Shown piece by piece: positions 45,440 to 54,558 of a stretch of 64,000 bases of DNA. Position 1 is the stretch's first letter; each line of letters opens with the position of its first letter. Source of the stretch: Thaumasiovibrio sp047250365. GTDB lineage: Bacteria > Pseudomonadota > Gammaproteobacteria > Enterobacterales > Vibrionaceae. The notes beneath the pieces were generated by a model. It was given only the letters and a program-made list of their open reading frames with translations. It had not been told where the DNA came from and made no database searches. The position numbers and the translations under genes are program-made. The stretch is from assembly GCF_047250365.1 (NCBI RefSeq), contig NZ_JBLBVL010000002.1:372001-436000 (forward strand), given 5' to 3'.

Positions 45440-46510
45440 ATGATTCGTTTTCTTGGGCGCTCGATTATGCTCGGTATCTTAACCGCTGCTGTTCTACTAC
45501 TGGTCATGCCTGAGTTAAGAAACGCATCCCCTAACTTTACTCTGCCTATCGCCTCGGAAGAAGAACTTCCCCCAGCATTCTCTTTTAACCATGCCGTCCG
45601 TCTCGCTTCACCTGCCGTGGTCAATATTTATAGCCGCAGATATGGCAACAATAATCGCTTGCTGCTAAGCACTGAAGGTTTAGGCTCTGGCGTCATTATG
45701 AGCGACAAAGGGTTTATTGTGACCAACAACCATGTCGTTGAACAAGCAGATCAAGTGGTTGTCGCGCTGCAAGATGGACGAATTTTTACCGCTCAGCTAC
45801 TTGGTAAAGATCGCCGCACTGATCTTGCCGTATTAAAAATCCAAGCTGACAACTTACCGGTTATTCCACTTAACGACGAGTATGAGCCTGCGGTTGGCGA
45901 TGTTGTACTGGCAATTGGTAATCCATATAACCTCGGACAGACCACCACCTACGGCATCATTTCGGCCACTGGTCGATCAGGATTGAGTGCCTTTGGTCGA
46001 CAAGATTTTCTCCAAACCGATGCCGCCATCAATAACGGTAACTCGGGGGGCGCATTAGTCAATACACGCGGTGAACTTGTCGGCATTAATACCGCCTCAT
46101 TCCAGCAAGCCTACGATGTGGATACATATGGTATCTCGTTCGCTATCCCATATAAACTTGCCGCCAAGATTATGCAAAAACTCATCGCTGACGGGCGCGT
46201 GATCCGTGGCTATATTGGGATTGATGGACGTGATGTCACCCCAGCAATGAGCCATTTAGTTGACGCGGACGATATCACGGGGATCATCGTATTGGGCATG
46301 GATCCTAACGGCCCTGCATTTCACGCAGGTTTAAAGGTCCAAGACATCTTACTCGAAATTGATAACAAACCCGTGATGGGTAAACGTAACGTGCTTGATA
46401 TGGTAACAGAGTTGCGCCCGGGAACAACGGTGCCAATGAAAGTGCTACGTGACGGTGAGATGATAACATTAGAGATCACTATCGCTCAGGTTCCGCATGA
46501 CGATGAATAA
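45440..46510 (+). CDS. degS: Site-1 protease DegS of the sigma-E cascade
   Basis: Membrane-anchored periplasmic protease that senses unfolded porins through its PDZ domain and cleaves anti-sigma factor RseA. The 356-residue protein has an N-terminal membrane anchor (about residues 7-25), triad H98, D128 and S202 in positions very close to E. coli DegS (96/126/201), and a single PDZ domain (about residues 255-350). A GGGGAG ribosome-binding site precedes the ATG. Confidence 0.95.
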   Translation: MIRFLGRSIMLGILTAAVLLLVMPELRNASPNFTLPIASEEELPPAFSFNHAVRLASPAVVNIYSRRYGNNNRLLLSTEGLGSGVIMSDKGFIVTNNHVVEQADQVVVALQDGRIFTAQLLGKDRRTDLAVLKIQADNLPVIPLNDEYEPAVGDVVLAIGNPYNLGQTTTYGIISATGRSGLSAFGRQDFLQTDAAINNGNSGGALVNTRGELVGINTASFQQAYDVDTYGISFAIPYKLAAKIMQKLIADGRVIRGYIGIDGRDVTPAMSHLVDADDITGIIVLGMDPNGPAFHAGLKVQDILLEIDNKPVMGKRNVLDMVTELRPGTTVPMKVLRDGEMITLEITIAQVPHDDE

Positions 46511-46542
46511 CTCTAACGCTATTAGCGCCAAAAGACCGGCAT

Positions 46543-46575
46543 AAAAAAAGGCTTGCCATTGGCAAGCCTTTTTTT
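46543..46575. terminator. Bidirectional terminator between degS and murA
   Basis: A 15-bp perfect stem, A7 GGCTTGCC pairing with GGCAAGCC T7, around ATT. Serves both convergent genes. Its core stem recurs in the mgtE/pmbA terminator at 60695. Confidence 0.92.
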
Positions 46576-46585
46576 ATTGCGTCCT

Positions 46586-47842
46586 TCAGTCACGAAAGCG
46601 CTCAATCTTCATTCCAAGACCACGAAGCTTATCTTCGATATGCTCATAGCCACGGTCAATATGGTAGATACGATCAACAATGGTTTCACCCTGAGCAATA
46701 TTACCCGCGATAACCAATGAGGCAGATGCGCGCAAATCAGTGGCCATCACTTGTGCACCACTCAACCCTTGAGTATCACCACAAATGACTGTATTGCCTT
46801 CGATTTCAGCATGAGCGCCCATGCGGATCAACTCAGGAATATGCATGAAGCGATTTTCAAAGATCGTTTCCGTAATGATCCCTGTTCCTTTCGCAACCAG
46901 GTTTAGCAAAGAGAATTGCGCTTGCATGTCTGTTGGGAAGCCCGGGTGAGGTGCCGTACGGATGTTTACCGCTTTCAGCTCTCGCCCTTCCATGTCGATC
47001 GAGATCCAATCATCACCCGTCTCTACATTTGCGCCGGCTTCTTCCAATTTCGCTAATGCCGCTTCAAGCAGGTGTGGGTCAGTATTACGACACGTCACAT
47101 TTCCACCAGAAATCGCCGCTGCCACCAAAAAGGTGCCCGTTTCAATCCGGTCAGCAACAACGCTATGGTATCCACCACCAAGACGCTCAACCCCTTCGAT
47201 AACGATAGTGTCGGTACCTGCACCGCTAATTTTCGCGCCCAAGGTATTTAAGAACGCTGCGGTATCGACAATTTCCGGCTCCTTGGCCGCATTCTCAATC
47301 ACCGTTTTGCCTTCAGCCAGCGTTGCGGCACACATAATGGTAACCGTTGCACCTACACTGACCTTGTCCATGACGATGTGCGCGCCTTTCAGGCGACCAT
47401 CAACACTCGCTTTAACATAACCTTCTTCTAATACAATCTTAGCGCCAAGTTGCTCAAGGCCAACAATGTGCAAATCAACCGGGCGTGCACCAATAGCACA
47501 ACCACCTGGCAATGAGACTTGGCCTTCACCAAATCGTGCGACCAAAGGACCTAACGCCCAAATGGAGGCACGCATGGTTTTAACCAGATCATACGGTGCA
47601 CAAAAGTTATCCACCTGGCTGGCATCAACGTGCACAGAGCCATTACGACGAACTTTCGCACCAAGTTGCTCTAATAGAGCCATGGTTGTATCGATATCTC
47701 GAAGTTTAGGCACATTGGCCACTTCAACAGGCTCTTCAGCCAGTAAAGCAGCAAACAAAATAGGCAGTGCTGCGTTCTTTGCCCCAGAGATAGCCACTTC
47801 GCCACATAGTGGACCGCCACTCTGGATTCGGAATTTTTCCAT
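46586..47842 (-). CDS. murA: UDP-N-acetylglucosamine 1-carboxyvinyltransferase MurA
   Basis: Committed step of peptidoglycan synthesis, transferring enolpyruvate from PEP to UDP-GlcNAc. The 418-residue protein has SGAKNAALPILFAAL near residue 20, and LPGGCAIGARPVDLH with the active-site cysteine (near residue 115) that fosfomycin alkylates. Ten bp downstream of ibaG on the same strand. Confidence 0.98.
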   Translation of the reverse strand: MEKFRIQSGGPLCGEVAISGAKNAALPILFAALLAEEPVEVANVPKLRDIDTTMALLEQLGAKVRRNGSVHVDASQVDNFCAPYDLVKTMRASIWALGPLVARFGEGQVSLPGGCAIGARPVDLHIVGLEQLGAKIVLEEGYVKASVDGRLKGAHIVMDKVSVGATVTIMCAATLAEGKTVIENAAKEPEIVDTAAFLNTLGAKISGAGTDTIVIEGVERLGGGYHSVVADRIETGTFLVAAAISGGNVTCRNTDPHLLEAALAKLEEAGANVETGDDWISIDMEGRELKAVNIRTAPHPGFPTDMQAQFSLLNLVAKGTGIITETIFENRFMHIPELIRMGAHAEIEGNTVICGDTQGLSGAQVMATDLRASASLVIAGNIAQGETIVDRIYHIDRGYEHIEDKLRGLGMKIERFRD

Positions 47843-47851
47843 TACAACCTC

Positions 47852-48109
47852 TTAGGAAAGCGACATCAATTTCTTATCGCGCGCCCACTCTTCGGGCGTA
47901 TACGCTTTAATACTCAATGCATGTATTGCATTTGTGGCAATATGCGTCATTAACGGTGCATAAATTGCCTGTTGTTTCTTCACACGGCTCATGCCGGCAA
48001 ACATTTCACTGACAGCAATCACTTCATAGTGGCTACCGTCACCTTTTACGATTACTTCATCTAACGACAGCGCCGTTTGAAGTATTTTTTGAATTTCTGT
48101 TATTTCCAC
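47852..48109 (-). CDS. ibaG: BolA-family protein IbaG
   Basis: Small BolA-type protein that works with monothiol glutaredoxins in iron-sulfur and haem handling and affects acid and envelope stress. The 85-residue protein has VKGDGSHYEVIAVSEMFAGM and LMTHIATNAIHALSIKAYTPEEW, with the conserved histidines of the [H]-class site. The start codon is GTG (48107-48109) preceded by GAGGA; no ATG is available. Lies between mlaB and murA, the conserved position. Confidence 0.93.
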   Translation of the reverse strand: MEITEIQKILQTALSLDEVIVKGDGSHYEVIAVSEMFAGMSRVKKQQAIYAPLMTHIATNAIHALSIKAYTPEEWARDKKLMSLS

Positions 48110-48128
48110 AACGCTGTCCTCACAATTT

Positions 48129-48425
48129 CTACTTCGCCGTTGCTAACAACTCTTCAGCATGACTTAGGCGCAGTAAAGTCATCAATTGCTGTGGTATATG
48201 TCGAAATGACACCTCTACCCCAGCTTTACGGTATTCAGTGGCTAAATGTATCAACATCGCCATGCCCGCAGAGTCTACCCGAGTTAACCGCGATAGGTCG
48301 AGTATTACAGATAATTGTTGTGGCATTAATGCAGCTCTTTGCTTCCAAAGTGCTAGGACATGCTCTCGCTCAAGTGCCCCTTGCAAAAAAAAGACTCCAG
48401 CTTGCTGCTCAACGATGTCAGCCAT
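48129..48425 (-). CDS. mlaB: Lipid asymmetry maintenance STAS-domain protein MlaB
   Basis: Cytoplasmic STAS protein that binds and stabilises the MlaF ATPase. The 98-residue protein has the STAS core LDLSRLTRVDSAGMAMLIHL, with the serine-containing DSAG motif, and ends AEELLATAK. The ATG at 48423-48425 overlaps the mlaC stop by eight bases; an upstream-extended frame inside mlaC is spurious. Confidence 0.93.
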   Translation of the reverse strand: MADIVEQQAGVFFLQGALEREHVLALWKQRAALMPQQLSVILDLSRLTRVDSAGMAMLIHLATEYRKAGVEVSFRHIPQQLMTLLRLSHAEELLATAK

Positions 48426-49062
48426 TTTGTGCCTCGGCGCTCTGTTTAGCGATTGGTTTGGCGGCCAATACTTCCAGTTCCTCTGCAACGGCTGCTGCTC
48501 CATTTGCGCGTATCTTGGCCCCCCACTCATTTTGCATCGTGGTCAGTAAGCTCACCCCTTCTGCCGTCATATCAAAACCTTGCCATTCGCCGGTTTTCTT
48601 ATTTTGACGCATCGCAAAATCAATGCGGATCGCTGGGCGCTTCGGATCAATAATCTCAACACGGACGGTAATAATATTTCGTCCTTCAGGGATCGATTTA
48701 TCACCTTCAACCTTGACTGTCTGTCCTTCATACTGCGTTAGCACTTGGGCATAAGAGGCGACCATGTATTCCGTAAAGGCCAAGACAAACAGCTCTCTGT
48801 CCTCTTTACTGGTTTGTCGCAGTTGAGGTCCTAAGACTTTATAAGCGGCATAACGTGCGTTTACATAAGGTAAAAATAGCTCTTTTACCAAACCACGCAA
48901 ATGTTCTGGGTCAGCTTGAATGCTTTCCTGCTCAGCCGCTAAGCGCGCAAATGCCTCGTCAGCGACCTGATTCATCATGGTGTACGGATTTGATTTGTCT
49001 ACTTCGGCCTGTGCAAAGAGTGAAAATAGTGCCAATGCAGCCACTGCGATCCATCGTTTCAT
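48418..49062 (-). CDS. mlaC: Periplasmic phospholipid shuttle MlaC
   Basis: Carries phospholipid between the outer-membrane MlaA complex and the inner-membrane MlaFEDB transporter. The 214-residue precursor has a signal peptide cleaved near AQA-EVDKSNP, then PYVNARYAAYKVLGPQLRQTSKEDRE (the conserved arm) and WQGFDMTAEGVSLLTTMQNEW. The C-terminal 25 residues are an alanine-rich, charged tail longer than the family core. Confidence 0.95.
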   Translation of the reverse strand: MKRWIAVAALALFSLFAQAEVDKSNPYTMMNQVADEAFARLAAEQESIQADPEHLRGLVKELFLPYVNARYAAYKVLGPQLRQTSKEDRELFVLAFTEYMVASYAQVLTQYEGQTVKVEGDKSIPEGRNIITVRVEIIDPKRPAIRIDFAMRQNKKTGEWQGFDMTAEGVSLLTTMQNEWGAKIRANGAAAVAEELEVLAAKPIAKQSAEAQNG

Positions 49063-49075
49063 TGTCTATACCTCT

Positions 49076-49549
49076 CTATTCACTGCCACCAACGCTATAG
49101 AGCACTTGTCCTATCATGTCCTCTAGCACCAATGCAGGCTTTGTGTCATACAAAAAATCACCATCACCAAGCATATCGATATCATCATCAATAAAGCCAG
49201 GATGAATACCGACATATTGTTCTCCCAACAAGCCTGCCGTTAAAATTGATGCTGAGCTCGTTTCTGGAAAATACCCATACTCCTGGCCTATCTGCATCGT
49301 CACAATTGGGACATAGGTCTCTTGGGCGAGCTCAATCGCAACAACACGCCCCACGACCACACCACCAATTTTGACAGGAGAGCGTACTTTCAAACCACCG
49401 ATATTGCTAAACTCGGCTTTCAAACGGTAAGTATCGCCATTCGATAACGCATTAACATTGGCTACATTCATCACCAACACTAACAGTGCCGCTATTCCAG
49501 CCAACACGAAACTGCCCACCCAAAGTTCCAGTTTTTGGTTCTGTTTCAT
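49076..49549 (-). CDS. mlaD: MCE-domain phospholipid transporter subunit MlaD
   Basis: Forms the hexameric periplasmic MCE ring on the MlaFEDB complex. The 157-residue protein has one N-terminal membrane helix (about residues 8-28) and an MCE domain starting FSNIGGLKVRSPVKIGGVVVGRV, with the pore-loop segment GLLGEQYVGI. Two bp separate it from mlaE. Confidence 0.95.
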   Translation of the reverse strand: MKQNQKLELWVGSFVLAGIAALLVLVMNVANVNALSNGDTYRLKAEFSNIGGLKVRSPVKIGGVVVGRVVAIELAQETYVPIVTMQIGQEYGYFPETSSASILTAGLLGEQYVGIHPGFIDDDIDMLGDGDFLYDTKPALVLEDMIGQVLYSVGGSE

Positions 49550-49551
49550 CC

Positions 49552-50334
49552 CTAATTCCCAAACATTAATGCCGTTAATACAAAATCTAGCCCCAAGACG
49601 GCCAGCGACGAATTGACCACAGTGCGAGTTGTTGCTCGACTCAATCCTTCTGATGTCGGTACGGCATCATAACCGTTAAATACCGCTATCCAAGTTACTG
49701 TTACCGCGAACACCAAAGATTTAATGATGCTATTACCAATATCATAGCCCAGGCTTACCGATGCCTGCATTGATGCCCAGAAACTACCGTAATCGATTCC
49801 TTTCCAATCCACACCAACAATCTGCGCACCATAAATGCCAACGGCAATAAAAATCACGCTCAGCAGTGGCATCGCTATCACCCCAGCCCAAAAACGAGGT
49901 GCAATAACTCGCCGCAACGGATCGACAGCCATCATTTCTAAACTCGACAACTGTTCAGTTGCCTTCATTAAACCAATTTCAGCCGTTAATGCCGAACCAG
50001 CTCGACCAGCAAACAGTAGTGCTGTTACCACTGGTCCCAGCTCACGTAGCAAAGAGAGAGCCACCATTTGACCGAGGCTGTTTTCGGCGCCGAAATCGAC
50101 TAAAACAATGTAACCTTGCAAGCTTAACACCATGCCGATAAAGAGTCCCGACACGGCAATAATCGCAATCGAAAGCACGCCAACAAAATAGAGCTGTTTC
50201 AATAATAACGGAAACATAATTCGCGGCTGTGGACGGCCAACTAGCGCCCCCCACATCACCATACTTGCCCGCCCCAAACTACGGCACATAGTGAGGCTTT
50301 TTTCACCCAGGCTCGCGATATAATTAACCATCAT
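49552..50334 (-). CDS. mlaE: Phospholipid ABC transporter permease MlaE
   Basis: Inner-membrane permease of the Mla system. The 260-residue protein, equal to E. coli length, has LRELGPVVTALLFAGRAGSALTAEI and EQLSSLEMMAVDPLRR, and ends LGLDFVLTALMFGN like the E. coli protein. Two adjacent ATGs (50334 and 50331) are possible; I take the first, with AGGAG upstream. Start overlaps the mlaF stop by 11 bp. Confidence 0.95.
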   Translation of the reverse strand: MMVNYIASLGEKSLTMCRSLGRASMVMWGALVGRPQPRIMFPLLLKQLYFVGVLSIAIIAVSGLFIGMVLSLQGYIVLVDFGAENSLGQMVALSLLRELGPVVTALLFAGRAGSALTAEIGLMKATEQLSSLEMMAVDPLRRVIAPRFWAGVIAMPLLSVIFIAVGIYGAQIVGVDWKGIDYGSFWASMQASVSLGYDIGNSIIKSLVFAVTVTWIAVFNGYDAVPTSEGLSRATTRTVVNSSLAVLGLDFVLTALMFGN

Positions 50335-51133
50335 GGCCAAATAGCTCCTCTGCCAATGACTGTGCTGGGTATTGGAATGGTACTGGCCCATCCGCATCAC
50401 CATCTAAAAATTGTCGTACCTTGGGATCCTGATTTGCCGTTAAAGAGGCAGGCGTCCCCGATGCAATGATCTCGCCTTCAGACATTAAATAGACCCAATC
50501 AGCAATACTCATCACTTCTGGCACATCATGACTCACTACTATCGACGTTAACTGAAGCGCCTGATTAAGCTCACTAATCAACTTCACCAGCACTCCCATT
50601 GTGATGGGATCCTGCCCAACAAAGGGTTCATCAAACATGATCAATGCCGGATCCAAGGCGATGGCACGTGCCAACGCCGCACGTCTAGCCATGCCACCAG
50701 ACAATTCACTGGGCATCAGTTTTGCTGCGCCACGTAACCCCACCGCTTCTAATTTGAGCATGACCAGAGTTCTTAATACCGGTTCAGGAAGATCAGAATG
50801 TTCTCGCAACGGATAGGCGACGTTATCAAACACCGTCATATCGGTGAACAGTGCACCAGATTGAAACAACATACTCATTTTCTGTCGCGCCACATAGAGT
50901 GCGCGTCGACCCAATGTCGGAATGTTATCGCCGTCAAAATTAATCGTGCCTTGATCTGGGCTAAGCTGGCCGCCAATCAGCTTTAACAATGTCGTTTTGC
51001 CAATACCTGACGGCCCCATAATGGCGGTGACTTTTCCGCGAGGGACATCTATACTGATATTTTTAAAAATGGTTCGTTGTCCACGAGAAAACGTTAAATT
51101 CCGGACAGAAACCAGTATGTCTTCCTGCTGCAT
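50324..51133 (-). CDS. mlaF: Phospholipid ABC transporter ATPase MlaF
   Basis: ATPase that drives lipid movement through MlaE and MlaD. The 269-residue protein has Walker A GPSGIGKTTLL near residue 40, signature LSGGMARRAALARAIALDP, Walker B LIMFDEPFVGQDP and the H-loop VVSHDVPEVM, with the C-terminal extension that contacts a neighbouring MlaF. AGGGA precedes the ATG at 51131-51133. First gene of the minus-strand mla-ibaG-murA run. Confidence 0.96.
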   Translation of the reverse strand: MQQEDILVSVRNLTFSRGQRTIFKNISIDVPRGKVTAIMGPSGIGKTTLLKLIGGQLSPDQGTINFDGDNIPTLGRRALYVARQKMSMLFQSGALFTDMTVFDNVAYPLREHSDLPEPVLRTLVMLKLEAVGLRGAAKLMPSELSGGMARRAALARAIALDPALIMFDEPFVGQDPITMGVLVKLISELNQALQLTSIVVSHDVPEVMSIADWVYLMSEGEIIASGTPASLTANQDPKVRQFLDGDADGPVPFQYPAQSLAEELFGHDG

Positions 51134-51494
51134 GGCAATCCCTTCGCCTCGACATGTTCGCAATACGAAATAATTTGAATAAGAATTTGATGATAGGTGG
51201 AACAGAGATGTAACTCAAGCAACCCACTGTCAACTGTTTGCAAACAGTTAACCATAAAATGGCTCTTAGTTTTGAACTACAACTGTGATTTGTGCTTGAT
51301 TTCCGTTTAGAACTCCACTCTAATTTAGCGGATTGATCTGATGTTAGCATTGAGTGTTCATCTATCTTCAGTCTACAACAGCTTACGTCTATTATATAAA
51401 TTGCCGAGACTCGTGACCTTTCTTTCACCTTTTTCTTGTCGCGGCAAACTTTTACCTCGACGTAATACAGGCTCAATACCAACAAGGGACAACC
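51134..51494. other. Divergent region between mlaF and the antiporter gene, with an 18-bp palindrome
   Basis: A 361-bp gap that must hold promoters for both mla and yrbG-kds-lpt transcripts. Its one striking feature is AACTGTTTGCAAACAGTT at 51232-51249, a perfect 18-bp dyad without a loop. The surroundings are AT-rich. On the plus strand AAGGGA precedes the antiporter start. No open frame here looks coding. Confidence 0.55.
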
Positions 51495-52460
51495 ATGCTC
51501 GAAGCCATTCTGTTTTTATTACTTGGCCTGGTGCTACTCGTCTGGAGTGCCGACCGATTAGTGTTTGGTGCTGCCGCACTGGCACGCAACTTTGGCATTT
51601 CACCGCTAGTGATCGGTATGACCATTCTTGCTATGGGCTCATCAGCACCCGAGATGATGGTCTCTGCTACCGCGGCACTGGAAGGAAAAACCGATACCGC
51701 AGTAGGAAACGTGATTGGCTCCAATATCGCCAATATTGCCCTCATCCTTGGTGCAACAGCCCTGCTCAAGCCCCTCGCTATTAGTTCTGGTATCTTAAAG
51801 CGTGAAATGCCATTAATGCTCGGCGTTACACTGATTGCCGGCGTTCTGCTTTGGGACAACCACCTCGGCTTCCCAGAAGGCCTGTTTCTAATCGTACTCT
51901 TTGTGATCTTTATTTTAGCGATGATCCGCATCAGCCATAAAGAGAGCAATCAGCATGACCCACTAGAAAGTGAACACGACGCTGAAATACCCAAAGGGGT
52001 AAAGAATAGCGTTGCTGGTATTTGGCTGGTGATTGGGCTACTCATCCTGCCTTACTCTGCAGATTTGCTCGTGACCAATGCCGTCATTATTGCCAAGCAT
52101 TTTGGCATGAGTGACCTTGTTATAGGCTTAACCATCATCGCCTTTGGCACCAGTTTGCCAGAACTCGCGGCCTCTATCGCCGGGGTACTAAAAGGCGAAG
52201 ATGATATGGCTGTCGGCAACATTATTGGCTCTAACGTCTTTAACATACTCGCAGTTATGGCTATTCCCGGCATTTTACATCCCTCAACCATTAGCCCACT
52301 AGCAATGCATCGCGACTATTACGTCATGCTAGCGCTATCTATTGTCCTCGTCTTGATGTCAATTGAGAAAAAACCGAAGATCAGTCGGGTTGAAGGGGCA
52401 CTATTGATCAGCTGCTTTATCGCCTATCAAGCCTATCTGCTTTATAATACCTCCGCCTAA
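51495..52460 (+). CDS. yrbG: Calcium/sodium antiporter family protein (YrbG-like)
   Basis: CaCA-family cation exchanger of the inner membrane; substrate in bacteria not settled. The 321-residue protein has ten membrane helices and two inverted alpha repeats: GMTILAMGSSAPEMMVSATAALEG (about residue 40) and GLTIIAFGTSLPELAASIAGVLKG (about residue 205), each followed by AVGN(V/I)IGSN. These hold the ion-binding glutamates. First gene before kdsD, the conserved place. Confidence 0.93.
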   Translation: MLEAILFLLLGLVLLVWSADRLVFGAAALARNFGISPLVIGMTILAMGSSAPEMMVSATAALEGKTDTAVGNVIGSNIANIALILGATALLKPLAISSGILKREMPLMLGVTLIAGVLLWDNHLGFPEGLFLIVLFVIFILAMIRISHKESNQHDPLESEHDAEIPKGVKNSVAGIWLVIGLLILPYSADLLVTNAVIIAKHFGMSDLVIGLTIIAFGTSLPELAASIAGVLKGEDDMAVGNIIGSNVFNILAVMAIPGILHPSTISPLAMHRDYYVMLALSIVLVLMSIEKKPKISRVEGALLISCFIAYQAYLLYNTSA

Positions 52461-52472
52461 ACGGAGAATCTT

Positions 52473-53444
52473 ATGTCTGAAAAATTTGATTACTGCCAAC
52501 GTGGTCGCCAAGTGGTGGCGACAGAGTTGGCAGCCATCGCGCAATTACCGCAATACATTAATGCCCAATTCCAACTAGCTTGTGAGTTAATTGCCGCTCA
52601 AAGCGGTAAAGTGGTGGTGATGGGAATGGGCAAGTCTGGTCACATCGGCAAAAAAATCGCAGCGACACTAGCGAGTACTGGCACACCAGCCTTCTTCGTC
52701 CACCCAGGTGAAGCGAGCCACGGTGACCTTGGAATGATTGCTAATAACGATACCGTTATTGCTATCTCAAACTCCGGCGAAGCACATGAAATTCTTACGC
52801 TAATTCCAGTGTTAAAGCGCCGAAATATAAAAATGATCGCTATGTCTGGCAAAGCCGACTCTTCCATGGCGCGAGAAGCCGATGCTTTTTTACAAATTAG
52901 TGTACCTGAAGAAGCTTGCCCAGTTGGCCTTGCACCCACCTCCTCAACGACAGCAACCTTAGTGATGGGAGACGCCTTGGCGATCGCACTAATGGAAGCA
53001 AAAGGCTTTACCGCCGATGATTTTGCACTGTCTCACCCAGGCGGCGCACTGGGCCGTAAACTGCTGCTAAGATTGCGCGACTTAATGCACAAAGATGAGG
53101 ATCTTCCTATCGTGCCATGCACGGTGACGGTAAGGGAAGCGCTGTTAGAGATTAGCCGCAAACGGCTCGGCATGACGGCAATCGTGGATGAAAACCAAAC
53201 ACTGTGTGGTATCTTTACTGATGGTGATCTCCGTCGCTTACTTGATCAACGCATTGATATTCATACCACAGAAATAGGCGAAGTCATGACCACCAACCCC
53301 TTTACCTGTGATGTAAACCTACTCGCCGCTGCAGGGCTAAATGTCATGGAAGAGAAAAAAATCAATGGATTACTGGTCACTGAAAATGGCAAACTGGCAG
53401 GTGCACTGAATATGCATGATCTGCTCAAAGCTGGAGTTCTTTAA
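52473..53444 (+). CDS. kdsD: D-arabinose 5-phosphate isomerase KdsD
   Basis: Makes arabinose 5-phosphate for Kdo synthesis. The 323-residue protein has a SIS domain (VVVMGMGKSGHIGKKIAATLAS near residue 50, AISNSGEAHEIL near 90, and LAPTSSTTATLVMGDALA) and two C-terminal CBS domains (about residues 205-320). Twelve bp after the antiporter gene; stop overlaps the kdsC start. Confidence 0.96.
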   Translation: MSEKFDYCQRGRQVVATELAAIAQLPQYINAQFQLACELIAAQSGKVVVMGMGKSGHIGKKIAATLASTGTPAFFVHPGEASHGDLGMIANNDTVIAISNSGEAHEILTLIPVLKRRNIKMIAMSGKADSSMAREADAFLQISVPEEACPVGLAPTSSTTATLVMGDALAIALMEAKGFTADDFALSHPGGALGRKLLLRLRDLMHKDEDLPIVPCTVTVREALLEISRKRLGMTAIVDENQTLCGIFTDGDLRRLLDQRIDIHTTEIGEVMTTNPFTCDVNLLAAAGLNVMEEKKINGLLVTENGKLAGALNMHDLLKAGVL

Positions 53445-53998
53445 TGACGACAATCTCGACATTATACGGTGAAATGGATGCCAACCTATTTGCCCAAGTG
53501 AAACAAATCCGTCTTCTTATCTGTGATGTTGATGGGGTATTTTCCGATGGGCTCATCTACATGGGCAACCAAGGAGAGGAGCTAAAGACCTTCCATACTC
53601 GCGATGGTTTCGGCGTTAAAGCGGCAATGAAGGCAGGCATCGAAGTGGCGGTAATCACTGGGCGTCGTTCACAAATTGTCGAAGATAGAATGCGCGGGCT
53701 TGGTATCAAGTACATCTATCAAGGGCAGGAGGACAAACTCTCTGCCTACAACGAGCTCCTCTCTCAGCTCAACATAAAACCAAGCGAAGTAGCCTATATT
53801 GGCGATGACTTAATCGACTGGCCTGTTATGCAGCAGGTTGGTTTCGCGGTTTGCGTGGCCGATGGGCACCCATTATTAGCGCGTCGAGCCGACTATGTTA
53901 CTGTTATTCCAGGTGGTCGTGGTGCCGTCCGCGAAGTCTGTGATATCTTGCTAGAAGCAAAAAATGAACTGGATAACCATTTGGTAAGCAGCACATGA
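53444..53998 (+). CDS. kdsC: 3-deoxy-D-manno-octulosonate 8-phosphate phosphatase KdsC
   Basis: HAD phosphatase that produces free Kdo. The 184-residue protein has the nucleophile motif LLICDVDGVFSDGLIYM near residue 25, TRDGFGVKAAMKAGI, VITGRRSQIVEDRM and YIGDDLIDWPVM. Cap-less tetrameric type. Overlaps both kdsD and lptC by a few bases, indicating coupled translation. Confidence 0.96.
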   Translation: MTTISTLYGEMDANLFAQVKQIRLLICDVDGVFSDGLIYMGNQGEELKTFHTRDGFGVKAAMKAGIEVAVITGRRSQIVEDRMRGLGIKYIYQGQEDKLSAYNELLSQLNIKPSEVAYIGDDLIDWPVMQQVGFAVCVADGHPLLARRADYVTVIPGGRGAVREVCDILLEAKNELDNHLVSST

Positions 53999-54558
53999 TC
54001 CAACGCTTTAGCATACTTGTTCTTGCCATTATTGCCATTGGGTGTGGGGGATACCTCTTCACCCAAATGAGCAGGCCAGAGATTCAAATAGCCCCAGACC
54101 TTGAACTTCCGATCATCAGTGGTAAAAGCGTTACCAGTACCGCTTACTCAGACATCGGTGCGCCGATGTATCAAATAGTCGCGCAACAGCTCGACTATTT
54201 TGCGCATCGACACGAAACTGAGTTTAGCGATCCTGTGGTGTGGGTTTACAACAGTGCAGGGACAGACATTGAATGGCGGATCAGTTCAGATAAAGCAACA
54301 CTAAAGAATACCGACACCCTTATAATGACAGACAACGTTAGAATGTTTAATCTGTTGCCAGATGCAGGCATCGAACTAATCAAAAGCGATGATATGCTAC
54401 TTAACTTTACCGACAATACATTTAGCAGCGACAAGCGTGTTGAAATTACCGGTAAAGGTTTCCAAAATGACGGCACTGGCATCATTGGCAGTTTCGAGTT
54501 ATACCAAGCGACCCTTTTAAAGCAGGTGAAAGGAAGATATGAATCGTTTATCCGCTAA
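53995..54558 (+). CDS. lptC: LPS export protein LptC
   Basis: Bitopic inner-membrane protein linking LptB2FG to the periplasmic LptA bridge. The 187-residue protein has an N-terminal helix (about residues 5-23) and a beta-jellyroll OstA-like fold; the family is weakly conserved in sequence, and GYLFTQMSRPE and YQATLLKQVKGRYE near the C-terminus fit it. Identity rests on fold-type, size and position between kdsC and lptA. Confidence 0.92.
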   Translation: MIQRFSILVLAIIAIGCGGYLFTQMSRPEIQIAPDLELPIISGKSVTSTAYSDIGAPMYQIVAQQLDYFAHRHETEFSDPVVWVYNSAGTDIEWRISSDKATLKNTDTLIMTDNVRMFNLLPDAGIELIKSDDMLLNFTDNTFSSDKRVEITGKGFQNDGTGIIGSFELYQATLLKQVKGRYESFIR

